Positions 39,479 through 48,353 of a stretch of DNA of 64,000 nt are shown here, one piece after another (the first letter of the stretch is position 1; the number at the start of each line of letters is the position of its first letter). The notes under the pieces were generated by a model. The model searched no databases and was not told where the DNA came from. It saw only the letters and a list, made by a program, of their open reading frames with translations. The position numbers and the translations under genes are program-made. Source of the stretch: Betaproteobacteria bacterium (GTDB taxonomy: Bacteria > Pseudomonadota > Gammaproteobacteria > Burkholderiales > Casimicrobiaceae); contig JAOUIA010000013.1 of the NCBI GenBank assembly GCA_029884335.1, forward strand, positions 1 to 64,000, written 5' to 3'.

Positions 39479-41503
39479 TCAGGACGGGCCCGGCGCCTCG
39501 CGCGGGCCGGACAGGCGCTGGCGCAGCACAACGAGCGCGACGAGCGCCAGGCCCGTTCCCTTGGCCGGCCACGAGGGGTACACGAGCGCCAGCCCGCCGG
39601 CGACCAGCAGCCAGCGCTCGGCGTGATTGCAGGCACGCAGCGCCCACTTCTGCACGCCGGCCGCCAGTGCGACGATGCCGGCCATCGCGGTGACCGCGAA
39701 GACCACCACGTGCCACCAGTCCCCGCCCGGCGGGCGCTTGAGCAGCAGGCCGACGCCGTCGGGGTCGAGCACGAACATGAACGGCACGACGAAGGCAGGC
39801 AGCGTGTACTTCCACGACTGCAGCGTCGTGCCGTAGGGGTTGCCGCCGGTGATCGCGGCGGCGGCGAACGGCGACAGCGCGGTCGGCGGCGAGACCTCCG
39901 AGAGCACCGCGTAGTAGAAGATGAACATGTGCGCGGCGAAGTCGGGCACGCCGAGCTTCACGAGCGCAGGCGCGGCGATCACGGCGCAGATGATGTAGCT
40001 CGCGGTGATCGGCACCGCGAGCCCGATCACCCAGACGATCAGCGCCGTGTAGACGGCGGCGAGGAACAGGCTGCCGCCCGCGTACTCGATGACGATGGCG
40101 CTGAACTTGAGCCCGAGGCCCGTCTTCGCCACCACGCCGACGATGATGCCCGCGGCCGCGCAGGTAGCCGCCACGCCGAGCGCCTGCTGCGAGCCGTCCT
40201 TGAGCGCCTGCACGAGCCGGCGCGGGAAGAGCGCGTTGACGCGGTCGAGGAAGCTCATCGCGAACGTCGCGACCGTCGCCCAGAACACGCTCGCCACCGG
40301 CGAGAAGCCGAGGAAGAGGAAGGCGACGATCGCGACCAGCGACACGAAGTGGAACCAGTAGCGGCGCGTGAGCTCCCCCGCGGTCAGCGCGTGCGGCATC
40401 GCCACCGGCGGCAGGTTCGAGCGCCGCACGTCGAGCTCGACCATCACGAACAGCGACAGGTAGTAGAGGCAGGTGGGCACCACCGCCATCAGCAGCACGT
40501 CGAAGTAGCTGATCTTCAGGAACTCGGCGATCAGGAACGCCGCCGCGCCGAGCACCGGCGGCGAGATGATCGCGCCCAGCCCCCCTGCCGCGAGCAGGCC
40601 GCCCGCCGCCTCCTTGCCGTAGCCGGCCTTCGACAGCATCGGCCACGCGACCGTTCCGATCGTCACCGTCGTGGCGACTCCGGAGCCGGAAGGCCCGCCG
40701 AGCAGGAACGACGAGAGCACCACGGTGCGCCCGGCGCCGGATGGCTTGTTGCCCATCGCGGCGAACGAGAAGTCGAGGAAGAAGCGGCCCGCGCCGGAGT
40801 GCTGCAGGAACGCGCCGTAGATCGTGAACAGGATGATCAGCGACGACGACACGTCGACCGCCGTGCCGAAGATGCCCTCCAGCGTCTGGTACAGGAAGCC
40901 GGCGAGGCTCGCGATGTCGTAGCCGCGGTGCGCCCAGCTTCCCGGCAGGTGGGTGCCGAAGAGCGCGTAGAGGACGAACAGCGCGACGACGCCGGTCATG
41001 ATCCACCCGGACGTGCGGCGGCACGCCTCGAGGACGAGCAGCACGAACGCGAGGCCCATCCACCGGTCGGTGGAAGTCGGCAGCGTGTTGCGATCCCAGA
41101 AGTCGTCGCCGCCGGCGAGAAGGTAGGCGATGGTGGCGACCGCCAGCGCGGCGAGGGCCGCGTCCCAGGGCATCAGCCGGTTGCGAAAGCGCGCCGCCAC
41201 CGGGTAGAGCAGGAAAACCAGCGCCAGCACGAAGCCGACGTGGATCGGACGCAGCACCGCAGCGGGGACGATCTCGACTGCGGCGTAGAGGTGGAACAGG
41301 CTCATCGCCACCAGCGCCGCGGTGGTGAAGAGCGCGAGGCCGCCGCGGAAGCGGCTGACCGCGCCCTCCTCCGCCTCGATGTAACGCTCGGCGGCGGCCA
41401 GCTCGGCCGCGCCGACGCGCGGCGCCTCGGGTTCAGGTGAACTGCTGCTGCCGCGCTCGGTCAAGCGGGTCCTTCGCGCCGATCGCCGTGCCGCGCCGCC
41501 CAT
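39479..41503 (-). CDS. TRAP transporter fused permease subunit (4TM/12TM fusion, TAXI type)
   Basis: 674 aa, many TM segments; GPSGSGVATTVTIGTVAWPMLSKAGYGKEAAGGLLAAGGLGAIISPPVLGAAAFLIAEFL; follows a TAXI receptor gene. Exact start uncertain. Confidence 0.92.
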   Translation of the reverse strand: MGGAARRSARRTRLTERGSSSSPEPEAPRVGAAELAAAERYIEAEEGAVSRFRGGLALFTTAALVAMSLFHLYAAVEIVPAAVLRPIHVGFVLALVFLLYPVAARFRNRLMPWDAALAALAVATIAYLLAGGDDFWDRNTLPTSTDRWMGLAFVLLVLEACRRTSGWIMTGVVALFVLYALFGTHLPGSWAHRGYDIASLAGFLYQTLEGIFGTAVDVSSSLIILFTIYGAFLQHSGAGRFFLDFSFAAMGNKPSGAGRTVVLSSFLLGGPSGSGVATTVTIGTVAWPMLSKAGYGKEAAGGLLAAGGLGAIISPPVLGAAAFLIAEFLKISYFDVLLMAVVPTCLYYLSLFVMVELDVRRSNLPPVAMPHALTAGELTRRYWFHFVSLVAIVAFLFLGFSPVASVFWATVATFAMSFLDRVNALFPRRLVQALKDGSQQALGVAATCAAAGIIVGVVAKTGLGLKFSAIVIEYAGGSLFLAAVYTALIVWVIGLAVPITASYIICAVIAAPALVKLGVPDFAAHMFIFYYAVLSEVSPPTALSPFAAAAITGGNPYGTTLQSWKYTLPAFVVPFMFVLDPDGVGLLLKRPPGGDWWHVVVFAVTAMAGIVALAAGVQKWALRACNHAERWLLVAGGLALVYPSWPAKGTGLALVALVVLRQRLSGPREAPGPS

Positions 41504-41528
41504 GCGGCGCGGCGGCGGGCGGTCCGCG

Positions 41529-42491
41529 TCAGTTGGCGAACTTGACGCCCTGCTCCTCGAAGTACTTGCGCGCGCCGGGGTGGAACGGGATCGGCGAGCC
41601 GCGCGCCTGGTGCTTGAGCTCGATGTTCTGCGCTTCCTTGTGCACAGCCACGAGATCCGGCTTCTTCTCGTAGAGCGTCTTGACGATCTGGTAGGCCATC
41701 TCGTTGCTCATCTTGTCGGTGGCGACGAGGATGTTCCAGACGTCGACGTTGGTGGACGCCTTGTCCTGGCCGGGGTAGGTGTTGGCGGGAATCGTGTCGG
41801 CGACGTACAGCGGGCCGTACTTCTTGTTCATCGCCTCGACCGCCTCGCCGTGGTCGAGCAGCTTGATCTTCGTGCCCGGCGTGGCCGCGAGGTCGGTGAC
41901 GGCGGCCGTCGGCAGCCCGCCGACCCAGAAGAACGCGTCGATCTTCTTGTCCTTCATCGCGTTGGCGCTCTCGGCGGCGCCCAGGCGCTCCTGCCGCAAG
42001 TCCTTCTTCGCGTCGATGCCGAGCGCCTCGAGCACGCGCAGCGCCATGATCTCGGTGCCGCTGCCCGGCGAGCCGGTCGACACGCGCTTGCCCTTGAGGT
42101 CGGCGAGCCGGTTGATGCCGGTGCCCTCGACGGTCACCACGTGCATCTTGTTCGGGTAGAGCACCATCAGCGTGCGCGCGGCGACCTTCCCGTCCTTGAA
42201 CTTGTCGTTGCCCTGCAGCGCGTCGTACGCCGAGTCCGCCATCGAGAAGCCGACCTCGGACTTGCCGGCGTTGAGGAGCTTCAGGTTGTCGATGGAGCCG
42301 CCGGTGACCTCGGCGGTCGCCGACAGGCCCGGCACGTTCTTCGACAGGATGTTCGCCATCCCGCCGCCGAGCGGGTAGTACACCCCTCCCGTGCCGCCGG
42401 TGGTGATCGAGATGCGATTCTGCGCCGCGGCGGGAACCGCAAGCGCGACTGCGCAAAGGCCGGCCGCGACGGCGCGTAGGATCGAGAGCAT
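41529..42491 (-). CDS. TRAP transporter TAXI-family solute receptor
   Basis: 320 aa; RISITTGGTGGVYYPLGGGMANILSKNVPGLSATAEVTGGSIDNLKLLNAGKSEVGFSMADSAYDA. Confidence 0.95.
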   Translation of the reverse strand: MLSILRAVAAGLCAVALAVPAAAQNRISITTGGTGGVYYPLGGGMANILSKNVPGLSATAEVTGGSIDNLKLLNAGKSEVGFSMADSAYDALQGNDKFKDGKVAARTLMVLYPNKMHVVTVEGTGINRLADLKGKRVSTGSPGSGTEIMALRVLEALGIDAKKDLRQERLGAAESANAMKDKKIDAFFWVGGLPTAAVTDLAATPGTKIKLLDHGEAVEAMNKKYGPLYVADTIPANTYPGQDKASTNVDVWNILVATDKMSNEMAYQIVKTLYEKKPDLVAVHKEAQNIELKHQARGSPIPFHPGARKYFEEQGVKFAN

Positions 42492-42590
42492 GGGGTCCTC
42501 CTCGGTTGAAGTGGCCCGGTCCGCAGCGGCCGGGCGGCGTTTGCGGCGGATTCTAGCGCGGTTGCCCGCCCCGTGCGGGCGCGGCGGCGC

Positions 42591-43160
42591 TCAGCCGGCT
42601 CCGCGCAGGTCGGGGGGCACCGGCTGGCGGCGCTCCAGCACCGAGACCCGGGTGGGGAATGCGCCGAGCTTGCGGTCGAGGAAGAAGTTGCGCAGCGTGC
42701 GCGCGATCGTGCGAAACGCGATGCGGTCCCATGGGATCTCCTGCTCGTCGAAGAGCCGCACCTCGAGGCTCTCCGTGCCGGCGGCGAACTCGGGGCAGGG
42801 AAGCGCCGCGCGGAACACCATGTAGACCTGGTGGATCTGCGGCAGGCTGATGACCGTGTACAGCTCGCCGACCTCGACCGTCGCGCCCGCCTCCTCGAGC
42901 GTCTCGCGCGCCGCGCCCGCCGACAGCGACTCGCCGTTCTCGAGGAAGCCCGCCGGCAGCGTCCACAGCCCGCGGCGCGGCTCGATGGCGCGCAGGCACA
43001 TGAGCACCTTGTCGCCGCAGGTCGGCAGGCAGCCCACGACGACCTTCGGGTTCTGGTAGTGGATCTCGCCGCACTCGCCGCACACGAAGCGCGGCAGCGA
43101 GTCGCCGTCGGGGATGCGGAAGTCGAGGCGCGACGAGCCGCAGCTGCTGCAGAAACGCAT
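42591..43160 (-). CDS. NUDIX hydrolase with N-terminal zinc ribbon
   Basis: Start MRFCSSCGSSRLDFRIPDGDSLPRFVCGECGEIHYQNPKVVVGCLP; Nudix box GFLENGESLSAGAARETLEEAGA. The ORF track extends it spuriously to 44372. Confidence 0.92.
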   Translation of the reverse strand: MRFCSSCGSSRLDFRIPDGDSLPRFVCGECGEIHYQNPKVVVGCLPTCGDKVLMCLRAIEPRRGLWTLPAGFLENGESLSAGAARETLEEAGATVEVGELYTVISLPQIHQVYMVFRAALPCPEFAAGTESLEVRLFDEQEIPWDRIAFRTIARTLRNFFLDRKLGAFPTRVSVLERRQPVPPDLRGAG

Positions 43161-43259
43161 CGGCGAATTATCGCAGCGCGGGCGGTTTCGGGCCAACCGG
43201 CGAACCGAACGCCGAACCGCGTGTCCCACGTCCCGGTGGATCGGTGCCGGAAGGGCTCG

Positions 43260-43522
43260 CCCCCTCACCCCAACCCTCTCCCGCAAGCGGGAGAGGGAGC
43301 CGGACACCCACAGGGGTCTGAGCACGACTGCCTCTCCCCCGGAATCGGGGGAGAGGGTTGGGGTGAGGGGACGTCTTTCGCACCCTCGGGGGTCTGAGCA
43401 CGACTCCCTCTCCCCCGGAATCGGGGGAGAGGGTTGGGGTGAGGGGGCGTCTTTCGCACCCTCGGGGGTCTGAGCACGACTCCCTCTCCCCCGGAATCGG
43501 GGGAGAGGGTTGGGGTGAGGGG
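43260..43522. repeat. Palindromic repeat array: one variant unit followed by about three 76-bp tandem copies
   Basis: CTCTCCCCCGGAATCGGGGGAGAGGGTTGGGGTGAGGGG recurs with GGAATC at 43341, 43417 and 43493 (76-bp spacing); GGGGTCTGAGCACGAC precedes each copy. Confidence 0.85.
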
Positions 43523-43583
43523 ACATCTTTCGCAACACGCGTTTCGGCCTAGACTCGCCGCCAGCAATCGACGGAGGATCGGC

Positions 43584-44468
43584 GTGACGGTAAGCAGAAC
43601 AAAGAGAGGCGGCTGGCGACTGGGCGCGGCCCTCGCGCTCGCTGCAGCGGTCGCGCTGGGCGCGGCCGGCTGCGCATCGCTCGACACCCGCGAGCGCGAG
43701 CTCGTCTTCCGACCGGTGCGCGAGTACGTCCGCACGCCTGCGGACCTCGGCATCGACTACCAGGACCTGTGGATCGGCGTCGCGCGCGAAGGCGGCGGCA
43801 CCGAGCGCGTGCACGCGTGGTGGCTGCCGGCCGCGCGACCGGACGCGCCGGCCATCCTCTACCTGCACGGCGTGCGCTGGAGCCTGGGCAACAACCTCAC
43901 CCGCATCGCGCGCTGGCACCAGCTGGGCTTCGCGGTGCTGGCGATCGACTACCGCGGCTTCGGCCGCAGCGACGGCGACCTGCCGAGCGAATCGCAGATC
44001 TACGCCGACGCGCGCGCCGCCTGGGCCGAGCTGGAGAGGCGCGAGCCGAACCGCGACCGCCGCTTCATCTACGGCCACTCGCTCGGCGCCGCCGTGGCGA
44101 TCGACCTCGCCTCGCGCGTGGACGGGGCCGCCGGCGTCATCGCCGAGGCCGGCTTCACGTCGCTCGCCGACGTCGTCGCCGAGACCAACGGAGCGCTGGC
44201 GCTGCTGGTGACGCAGCGCTTCAACGCGCTCGAGCGCGCGAAGTCGTTGCGCTCTCCGGTGCTGTTCATGCACGGCACGGCGGACCGGCTCGTGCCGCCG
44301 GCCATGAGCGAGCGGCTCTACCAGGCCGCGCCGCAACCCAAGCGCCTGCACTGGATCGAGGGCGCCAACCACGGCAACTGGAACGGCGCCGGCCTCGACG
44401 AGTACCGGCGCGTCGTGCTCGAGTTCGTCGGCAGCGCGCGGACGCTGGCGCTCTCGGGGGGATCCTAG
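43584..44468 (+). CDS. Alpha/beta hydrolase, candidate lipoprotein
   Basis: GTG start with GGAGG upstream: VTVSRTKRGGWRLGAALALAAAVALGAAGCASLDTRE (lipobox); ILYLHGVRWSLGNN, IDYRGFGRSDGDLPSE, YGHSLGAAVAIDLAS, HGTADRLVPP. Confidence 0.88.
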   Translation: MTVSRTKRGGWRLGAALALAAAVALGAAGCASLDTRERELVFRPVREYVRTPADLGIDYQDLWIGVAREGGGTERVHAWWLPAARPDAPAILYLHGVRWSLGNNLTRIARWHQLGFAVLAIDYRGFGRSDGDLPSESQIYADARAAWAELERREPNRDRRFIYGHSLGAAVAIDLASRVDGAAGVIAEAGFTSLADVVAETNGALALLVTQRFNALERAKSLRSPVLFMHGTADRLVPPAMSERLYQAAPQPKRLHWIEGANHGNWNGAGLDEYRRVVLEFVGSARTLALSGGS

Positions 44469-44534
44469 GGCGACGACCTGCGAATTGCGAATCGTGCCGG
44501 CATGGGCACAGCGATTCGCCGTCCCCGCGGAGCA

Positions 44535-44645
44535 CTATTTGTTGTCGTCCCCGCGAACGCGGGGACCCAGTGTCTTTCGGGTTCCGAAAGCCCCGAGCCA
44601 GATGGTGACACTGGTTTCCCGCCTGCGCGGGACTGACGCCGGGAG
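44535..44645. repeat. REP-like palindromic repeats (third locus, degenerate)
   Basis: GTTGTCGTCCCCGCGAACGCGGGGACCCAGTGTCTTTCGGGTTCCGAAAG ... GTTTCCCGCCTGCGCGGGACTGACGCC; same layout as at 10.1 and 18.3 kb. Confidence 0.6.
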
Positions 44646-44706
44646 TGTCGGCGGCCCCCCTCACGCGCCGGATGCCGCACCGCGCAAGGCGACGCCAGGC
44701 GCAAAC

Positions 44707-45255
44707 TCAGGCGACGCGGAGGAAGTGCTCGCGGTAGTAGCGCAGCTCCTCGATCGACTCGTAGACGTCCGCCAGCGCCTCGTGCTTGCCTTCCTTCGGG
44801 ACGCCCTTCAGCAACTCGGGCCGCCAGCGCCGGCACAGCTCCTTCAGCGTCGAGACGTCGAGGTTGCGGTAGTGGAAGTGGTCCTCCAGCGCCGGCATCC
44901 ACCGGGCGAGGAAGCGGCGGTCCTGGCAGATCGAGTTGCCGCACATCGGCGAGACCTTCGCCGGCACGTGATCCTTGAGGAACGCGAGCGCGGCCGCCTC
45001 GACGTCCGCCTCGCTCAGCGTCGAGGCCTTCACGCGGTCGACGAGCCCGGATCGCGCGTGCGTGGCCTGGTTCCACGAATCCATCGCCGCCAGCGTGGCG
45101 TCGTCCTGGTGCACCGCCCACACGGGTGCGACCGCCACCGGCGCCAGCGCGGCGTCGGTCACCACCAGCGCGACCTCGATGATGCGGTCGGCGTCGGGCT
45201 TGAGGCCGGTCATCTCGAGGTCGATCCAGATCAGGCGGTTCTCGTCGGGGGGCAT
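44707..45255 (-). CDS. orn: Oligoribonuclease
   Basis: 182 aa; [73 protein letters not shown]. Confidence 0.96.
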   Translation of the reverse strand: MPPDENRLIWIDLEMTGLKPDADRIIEVALVVTDAALAPVAVAPVWAVHQDDATLAAMDSWNQATHARSGLVDRVKASTLSEADVEAAALAFLKDHVPAKVSPMCGNSICQDRRFLARWMPALEDHFHYRNLDVSTLKELCRRWRPELLKGVPKEGKHEALADVYESIEELRYYREHFLRVA

Positions 45256-45314
45256 GGGATTTCTTGTAAAATGAAGCGCTTATTGTCTCACAGCGCATCG
45301 CGCCCACCGATCTC

Positions 45315-46586
45315 TTGACCGCCCCGGCGTTCGCCGTCCTGTTCGCAGTCGCGCTGGCCGCGATGGTGGGCGTTCGCCTGTGGCTCGCCGCGCGCCAGCT
45401 GCGGCACGTGGCGCTCCACCGCGACCGCGTGCCCGACGCGTTCAGGCAGCGCATCGCGCTCGACGCGCACCGCAAGGCCGCCGACTACACGTCCGCGAAG
45501 CAGCGCCTCGGCCGCGTCGAGATGCTCGTCGACGCGCTCGTGCTCGTGTTGCTCACGTTCGGCGGCGTGCTCGGCACGCTGGTCGCGTGGACGGGCGCCC
45601 TGCCGGCCGGAGCGCTGTGGCGCGACGTCGCGCTGTTCGCCGCGCTCGCGCTGATCGGCGGCGCGACGAGCCTCCCGTTCGGCTGGTATTCGACGTTCGT
45701 GATCGAGGAGCGCTTCGGCTTCAACCGCATGACGCTGAAGCTTTGGATTGCCGACCTCGTCAAGGGCACGCTGGTCGCGATCGTGCTGGGCCTGCCGATC
45801 CTGCTTCTCGTGCTGTGGCTGATGCGCGAGGCGGGCAGCTGGTGGTGGCTGTGGGCGTGGCTCGCGTGGATGGGCTTCCAGCTCGCCGTGCTGGTGCTCT
45901 ACCCGACCGTGATCGCGCCGCTGTTCAACAAGTTCGAGGCGCTGCCCGCCGGCGACGCGCGCGAGCGCGTGGAGGCGCTGCTCGGCCGCTGCGGCTTTGC
46001 GAGTTCCGGGCTCTACGTGATGGACGGCAGCCGGCGCAGCGGCCACGGCAACGCCTATTTCACCGGTTTCGGGCGCGCGAAACGCGTCGTGTTCTTCGAC
46101 ACGCTGCTCGCGCGACTGACCGGCGGCGAACTGGAAGCCGTGCTCGCGCACGAGCTCGGCCACTTCAAGCTGCGCCACATCGCCAAGCGCATCGCGTGGA
46201 TGGCGTTCGCCTCGCTCGGCTTCCTCGCGCTCCTGGCGTGGCTGATGCGCGCCCCGTGGTTCTACGCCGGCCTCGGCATCCCCGGGACGCTGGGACCCGA
46301 CGCGATGGCGCGCCCCGGCGTCGCGCTGGCGCTCTTCTCGCTCGCGCTGCCCGTGTTCACCTTCGCGTTCCGTCCGCTCGCCTCGCTGTACTCGCGCCGG
46401 CACGAATACGAGGCCGACGCGTTCGCCGCGGGCAACGCGTCCGGGCAGGCGCTCGCCGACGCGCTGGTCAAGCTCTACGAGGACAACGCCGCGACGCTGA
46501 CGCCCGACCCGCTGCACTCGGCGTTCTACGACTCCCACCCGCCGGCCGCTGCGCGCATCGCGCGGCTGCAGGCCGCCACCGGCTGA
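45315..46586 (+). CDS. M48 family metallopeptidase (Ste24/CAAX protease-like)
   Basis: 423 aa; VLAHELGHFKLRHI (HExxH), YSTFVIEERFGFNRMTLKLW, YFTGFGRAKRVVFFDTLL, RRHEYEADAFA. TTG start. Confidence 0.93.
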   Translation: MTAPAFAVLFAVALAAMVGVRLWLAARQLRHVALHRDRVPDAFRQRIALDAHRKAADYTSAKQRLGRVEMLVDALVLVLLTFGGVLGTLVAWTGALPAGALWRDVALFAALALIGGATSLPFGWYSTFVIEERFGFNRMTLKLWIADLVKGTLVAIVLGLPILLLVLWLMREAGSWWWLWAWLAWMGFQLAVLVLYPTVIAPLFNKFEALPAGDARERVEALLGRCGFASSGLYVMDGSRRSGHGNAYFTGFGRAKRVVFFDTLLARLTGGELEAVLAHELGHFKLRHIAKRIAWMAFASLGFLALLAWLMRAPWFYAGLGIPGTLGPDAMARPGVALALFSLALPVFTFAFRPLASLYSRRHEYEADAFAAGNASGQALADALVKLYEDNAATLTPDPLHSAFYDSHPPAAARIARLQAATG

Positions 46587-46640
46587 CCCGCGCCCCGCGA
46601 CGCCTGCCCCTACCCCGTCGAATCGAACCCAGGGACTGCA

Positions 46641-46973
46641 ATGTCCGCAACCGCACTCGAATCCCTCGCGCAGCAGGCCTGCGTGCGCGACGCCGCGCGC
46701 CTCCCCGCCGGCGAGGTCGACACGCTGCTCGCAGTGCTTCCCGGATGGCAGCACGTCGCCGACCGCGTGGCCAAGACGTACCGCTTCGCCGGCTGGCACG
46801 AGACGATGGCGTTCGTCAACGCCGTCGCGTGGATCGCCGAGCGCGCCGGCCACCACCCGGACCTCTCGGTGCACTTCAATCGCTGCGTCGTCTCGTACTC
46901 GACGCACGACGCCGGCGGCATCACGCGCAACGACCTCGTCTGCGCCGCGCGCGTCGAGCGGCTGTTCGCGTGA
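46641..46973 (+). CDS. 4a-hydroxytetrahydrobiopterin dehydratase (PCD/DCoH)
   Basis: 110 aa; FAGWHETMAFVNAVAWIAERAGHHPDLSVHFNRCVVSYSTHDAGGITRNDLVCAARVE. Confidence 0.92.
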   Translation: MSATALESLAQQACVRDAARLPAGEVDTLLAVLPGWQHVADRVAKTYRFAGWHETMAFVNAVAWIAERAGHHPDLSVHFNRCVVSYSTHDAGGITRNDLVCAARVERLFA

Positions 46974-46977
46974 CCCG

Positions 46978-47898
46978 GTGACCGGCCCAGCGCTCGCGCG
47001 TCGCGGAGTCCGCGCGCAGGGCACGGTCGTCGCGGCGTACCGCCGCCACTGGGCGGTGCGGACCGACGACGGGAGCAGCGTCAACTGCGTGTTGAAGGGC
47101 CGCGGCGCCACGATCGCGGCCGGCGACCGCGTGACCATCGCCGTCGTCGCGGGCGGGGGCGTCGTCGAGGAGGTGCTGCCGCGCCGCAACCTCGTCTACC
47201 GCTCCGACGCATTCAAGGAGAAGCTGATCGCGGCGAACGTCACGCTGGTCGTCGGCGTGGTTGCGCCCGACCTCGCGGTGGACCTCGAACTGCTCGACCG
47301 CTGGAGCGTCGCGGCCGAGGCGGAGGGCTGCGGCTTCCTCGTCTGCGCGAACAAGGCCGACCACCCGGAGTTCGCCGCGCTGCTGCCGCGCCTCGCACCC
47401 TGGCAGCGCCTCGGCTACGAGGTGATGCCGCTGTCCGCGAAGCGCGACGTGAGGCCGCTGCGCGAGCGCCTGCTTGGCGAGCACGCCGTGATGGTCGGCC
47501 AGTCGGGGATGGGCAAGAGCACGATCCTCAATGCGCTCGTCCCCGGCACCGCGGCGCGTGTCGCCGAGGTGTCGGTCGCGCTCGGCAGCGGGCGGCACAC
47601 GACCACCGAGAGCTCGCTGCACCTCCTGCCCGACGATCCGCGCGGCGGCTGGGTCGTCGACTCGCCGGGCATGACGCAGTTCGCGCTCGCGCACCTCGAC
47701 CCCGCAGCCATTCCCGAAGCGTTCGTCGAGCTGCGGCCGTTCCTCGGCCACTGCCGCTTCCGCGACTGCCGCCACGACCGGGAGCCCGACTGCGCGGTGC
47801 GCGCGGCCGTCGAGCGCGGCGAGATCGCGCCGCATCGCGTGGCGCTGATGCACGCGATGATTGCCGAGAGCCGCAGGGTGCGGGATCCCGGGCGGTAG
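46978..47898 (+). CDS. rsgA: Ribosome small subunit-dependent GTPase A
   Basis: 306 aa (GTG start); circularly permuted GTPase with VGQSGMGKSTILNALVP, ALGSGRHTTTESSLHLLPDDPRGGWVVDSPGM and zinc motif GHCRFRDCRHDREPDC. Confidence 0.94.
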   Translation: MTGPALARRGVRAQGTVVAAYRRHWAVRTDDGSSVNCVLKGRGATIAAGDRVTIAVVAGGGVVEEVLPRRNLVYRSDAFKEKLIAANVTLVVGVVAPDLAVDLELLDRWSVAAEAEGCGFLVCANKADHPEFAALLPRLAPWQRLGYEVMPLSAKRDVRPLRERLLGEHAVMVGQSGMGKSTILNALVPGTAARVAEVSVALGSGRHTTTESSLHLLPDDPRGGWVVDSPGMTQFALAHLDPAAIPEAFVELRPFLGHCRFRDCRHDREPDCAVRAAVERGEIAPHRVALMHAMIAESRRVRDPGR

Positions 47899-47932
47899 GC
47901 GACGACGGCGAGGCGACGTCCGGCGGCGCGCT

Positions 47933-48165
47933 AGGGAAGCTCTGCGTAACCCGCGGATGCGCGACGCGCTTCCCCGGGACGATGGCCAGGCGCGGTCCGC
48001 AAGGGCGTGGCAGTCCCCACGCTCCGGAACCAAACTGAGACCGCAACACCGCCAGCGCCCGGGGAAGCGCGTCCCGAAGGGCAGCCGAGCGAACTGCACA
48101 TGGCGGATTGCGGGCGGTCGTTCATGCGAGGCTGCGCGCGCCGTGAGGTTACGCAGAGGTTCCCT
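47933..48165. mobile_element. MITE-like element A (imperfect terminal inverted repeats, no ORF)
   Basis: Left AGGGAAGCTCTGCGTAACC (47933-47951), right GGTTACGCAGAGGTTCCCT (48147-48165): 18/19 inverted match by eye. Internal perfect 16-bp IR GACGCGCTTCCCCGGG (47963-47978) / CCCGGGGAAGCGCGTC (48058-48073). Confidence 0.6.
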
Positions 48166-48353
48166 GGTGTAGTGAGTCGGCAGTTCGTTGAACAACTTCC
48201 GCCGGGTCGAGGCGCTCCGCGCAATCCGGCCGCGTTCGCTTCCAGCCGCGACGCCCCTGCGCGGCGAGGTCGGGCCCCTGCCGCGCAGGGGCAACAATGG
48301 CCGGGAGCGAACTGGCCGGATTGTCCAACGAACTACCGACTCACTGCACTAGG
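48163..48353. mobile_element. MITE-like element B (about 33-bp imperfect terminal inverted repeats, no ORF)
   Basis: Left CCTGGTGTAGTGAGTCGGCAGTTCGTTGAACAA (48163-48195), right TTGTCCAACGAACTACCGACTCACTGCACTAGG (48321-48353). Inner perfect 13-bp stem GCCCCTGCGCGGC (48253-48265) / GCCGCGCAGGGGC (48280-48292). Confidence 0.65.

Noticed and set aside
43260-43522. Possible CRISPR array (regular 76-bp spacing)
   Set aside because: The spacers are identical between units, repeats are palindromic along their full length and no cas genes are present; it is a tandem palindromic repeat.
42591-44372. 593-aa ORF fused to the NUDIX hydrolase
   Set aside because: N-terminal part is antisense to the alpha/beta hydrolase and reads through palindromic repeats; the NUDIX protein starts at 43160.
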